Shown here: positions 5,355 to 5,725 of the stretch, in pieces | How the letters are laid out: every line of letters begins with the position of its first letter | Numbering within the stretch: the stretch's first letter is position 1 | Assembly: GCA_964432925.1 (NCBI GenBank) | Contig: CAYSPM010000155.1 | Coordinates: 1 to 5,725 of the forward strand | Reading direction: 5' to 3' | Length of the DNA stretch: 5,725 nt | DNA from: CAYNTC01 sp964432925 | GTDB lineage: Bacteria; Planctomycetota; Phycisphaerae; Sedimentisphaerales; Anaerobacaceae | Notes under the pieces: generated by a model | What the model was told of the DNA's origin: nothing | The model's database searches: none | The model's input: only the letters and a program-made list of their open reading frames with translations | Made by a program: the position numbers and the translations under genes

Positions 5355-5693
5355 ATGGGTTCCATAATTTTAGATTTACAAAGAGATGCTATGGATTCTT
5401 CCGTTGTATTAACAGATTTGCTGCGCAAAGCGCTTGTAGTGGCTAAGAAATTAAAAATTGATGAATTTCAACGTTGGGTAGAATGTGAGCTTAATGGATA
5501 CCAAGATACTTCCGAAGAAATACCTAAATATCGTGAGGTAGTAGGTGAAATAAAGGCTTGGAATCCATATCACGGTTGGATACCGGTAATCGTTCGAGAT
5601 GTTGAATGGTCTGAATCGATACGGAAAAGAAAGATAGGACAACCGATAAGTGAACTCGAGAGTATTGTGAAAAGACTCCTGCAAAATGAGTGA
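5355..5693 (+). CDS. AbiTii-domain-like protein, possibly C-terminally truncated
   Basis: A 112-residue soluble protein. Residues about 4-75 resemble the AbiTii domain found in predicted abortive-infection/defence-associated proteins: LDLQRDAMDSSVVLTDLLRK, a helix ALVVAKKLKIDEFQRWVECE, then LNGY, IPKYREVVGEIKAWNPYHGW and IPVIV. The part KIGQPISELESI (93-104) is where family members as I recall them continue for roughly another 80-100 residues; here a TGA at 5691-5693 ends it soon after, so it may be shortened by a frameshift or nonsense change, or a natural short form. GGGGAAG at 5343-5349 precedes the ATG. There is no signal peptide or membrane segment. The biochemical role of the domain is, to my knowledge, not established; no toxin or nuclease partner is visible in the 32 nt that remain. 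Confidence 0.7.
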   Translation: MGSIILDLQRDAMDSSVVLTDLLRKALVVAKKLKIDEFQRWVECELNGYQDTSEEIPKYREVVGEIKAWNPYHGWIPVIVRDVEWSESIRKRKIGQPISELESIVKRLLQNE

Positions 5694-5725
5694 ATTTTCG
5701 ACAGACGAAGTCGAATAGAAGATGG

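Noticed and set aside
5152..5367. Plus-strand 71-codon frame overlapping the AbiTii-like start
   Set aside because: Codon use is not absurd, and GGGG lies 4 nt before the ATG, but there is no recognisable domain; it overlaps other frames and would span the proposed promoter. Left as unproven.

Overview
The window looks like chromosomal DNA of a Gram-negative (diderm) bacterium of moderate GC content. The evidence for diderm is a signal-peptide-bearing outer-membrane porin. The style of the porin and of the kinase, plus several short palindromic intergenic repeats, resembles uncultured Planctomycetota or related lineages. That placement is inference and weak.

Layout, left to right. (1) 1-1061, minus strand: N-terminal 353 codons of a coiled-coil 'putative porin'; the gene runs off the left edge. 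(2) 1062-1532: regulatory and intergenic DNA holding two arrays of 11-bp-spaced YTAACA-type hexamers (Pho-box-like) upstream of the porin, and a short hairpin repeat. (3) 1533-3998, minus strand: a two-gene operon, phoB then phoR, separated by 3 nt, encoding an OmpR/PhoB-family response regulator and a 592-residue membrane histidine kinase of Bacillus-PhoR-like architecture. (4) 3999-4334: divergent intergenic region with a probable phoB promoter on the minus strand and a third Pho-box-like array on the plus strand. (5) 4335-4529, plus strand: a 64-codon small single-pass membrane protein just downstream of that third array. (6) 4496-5093: a cluster of repeats, comprising a MITE-like inverted-repeat element that supplies the end of the small gene, a larger cloverleaf-like palindrome, an orphan 5' fragment of a transketolase gene, and a 14-bp direct repeat. 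(7) 5355-5693, plus strand: a 112-residue AbiTii-domain-like protein with its own sigma70-like promoter.

How it fits together: the phosphate-type two-component system is flanked by two transcription units whose upstream DNA carries the direct-repeat operator expected for a PhoB/PhoP regulator (11-bp period). The simplest reading is a small Pho regulon in cis: PhoR senses phosphate stress, and PhoB~P activates an outer-membrane porin on one side and a previously uncharacterised small membrane protein on the other. The direct repeats and their spacing are seen in the sequence; the regulatory link is inference. The right-hand third is an accessory or decaying region rich in repeats.
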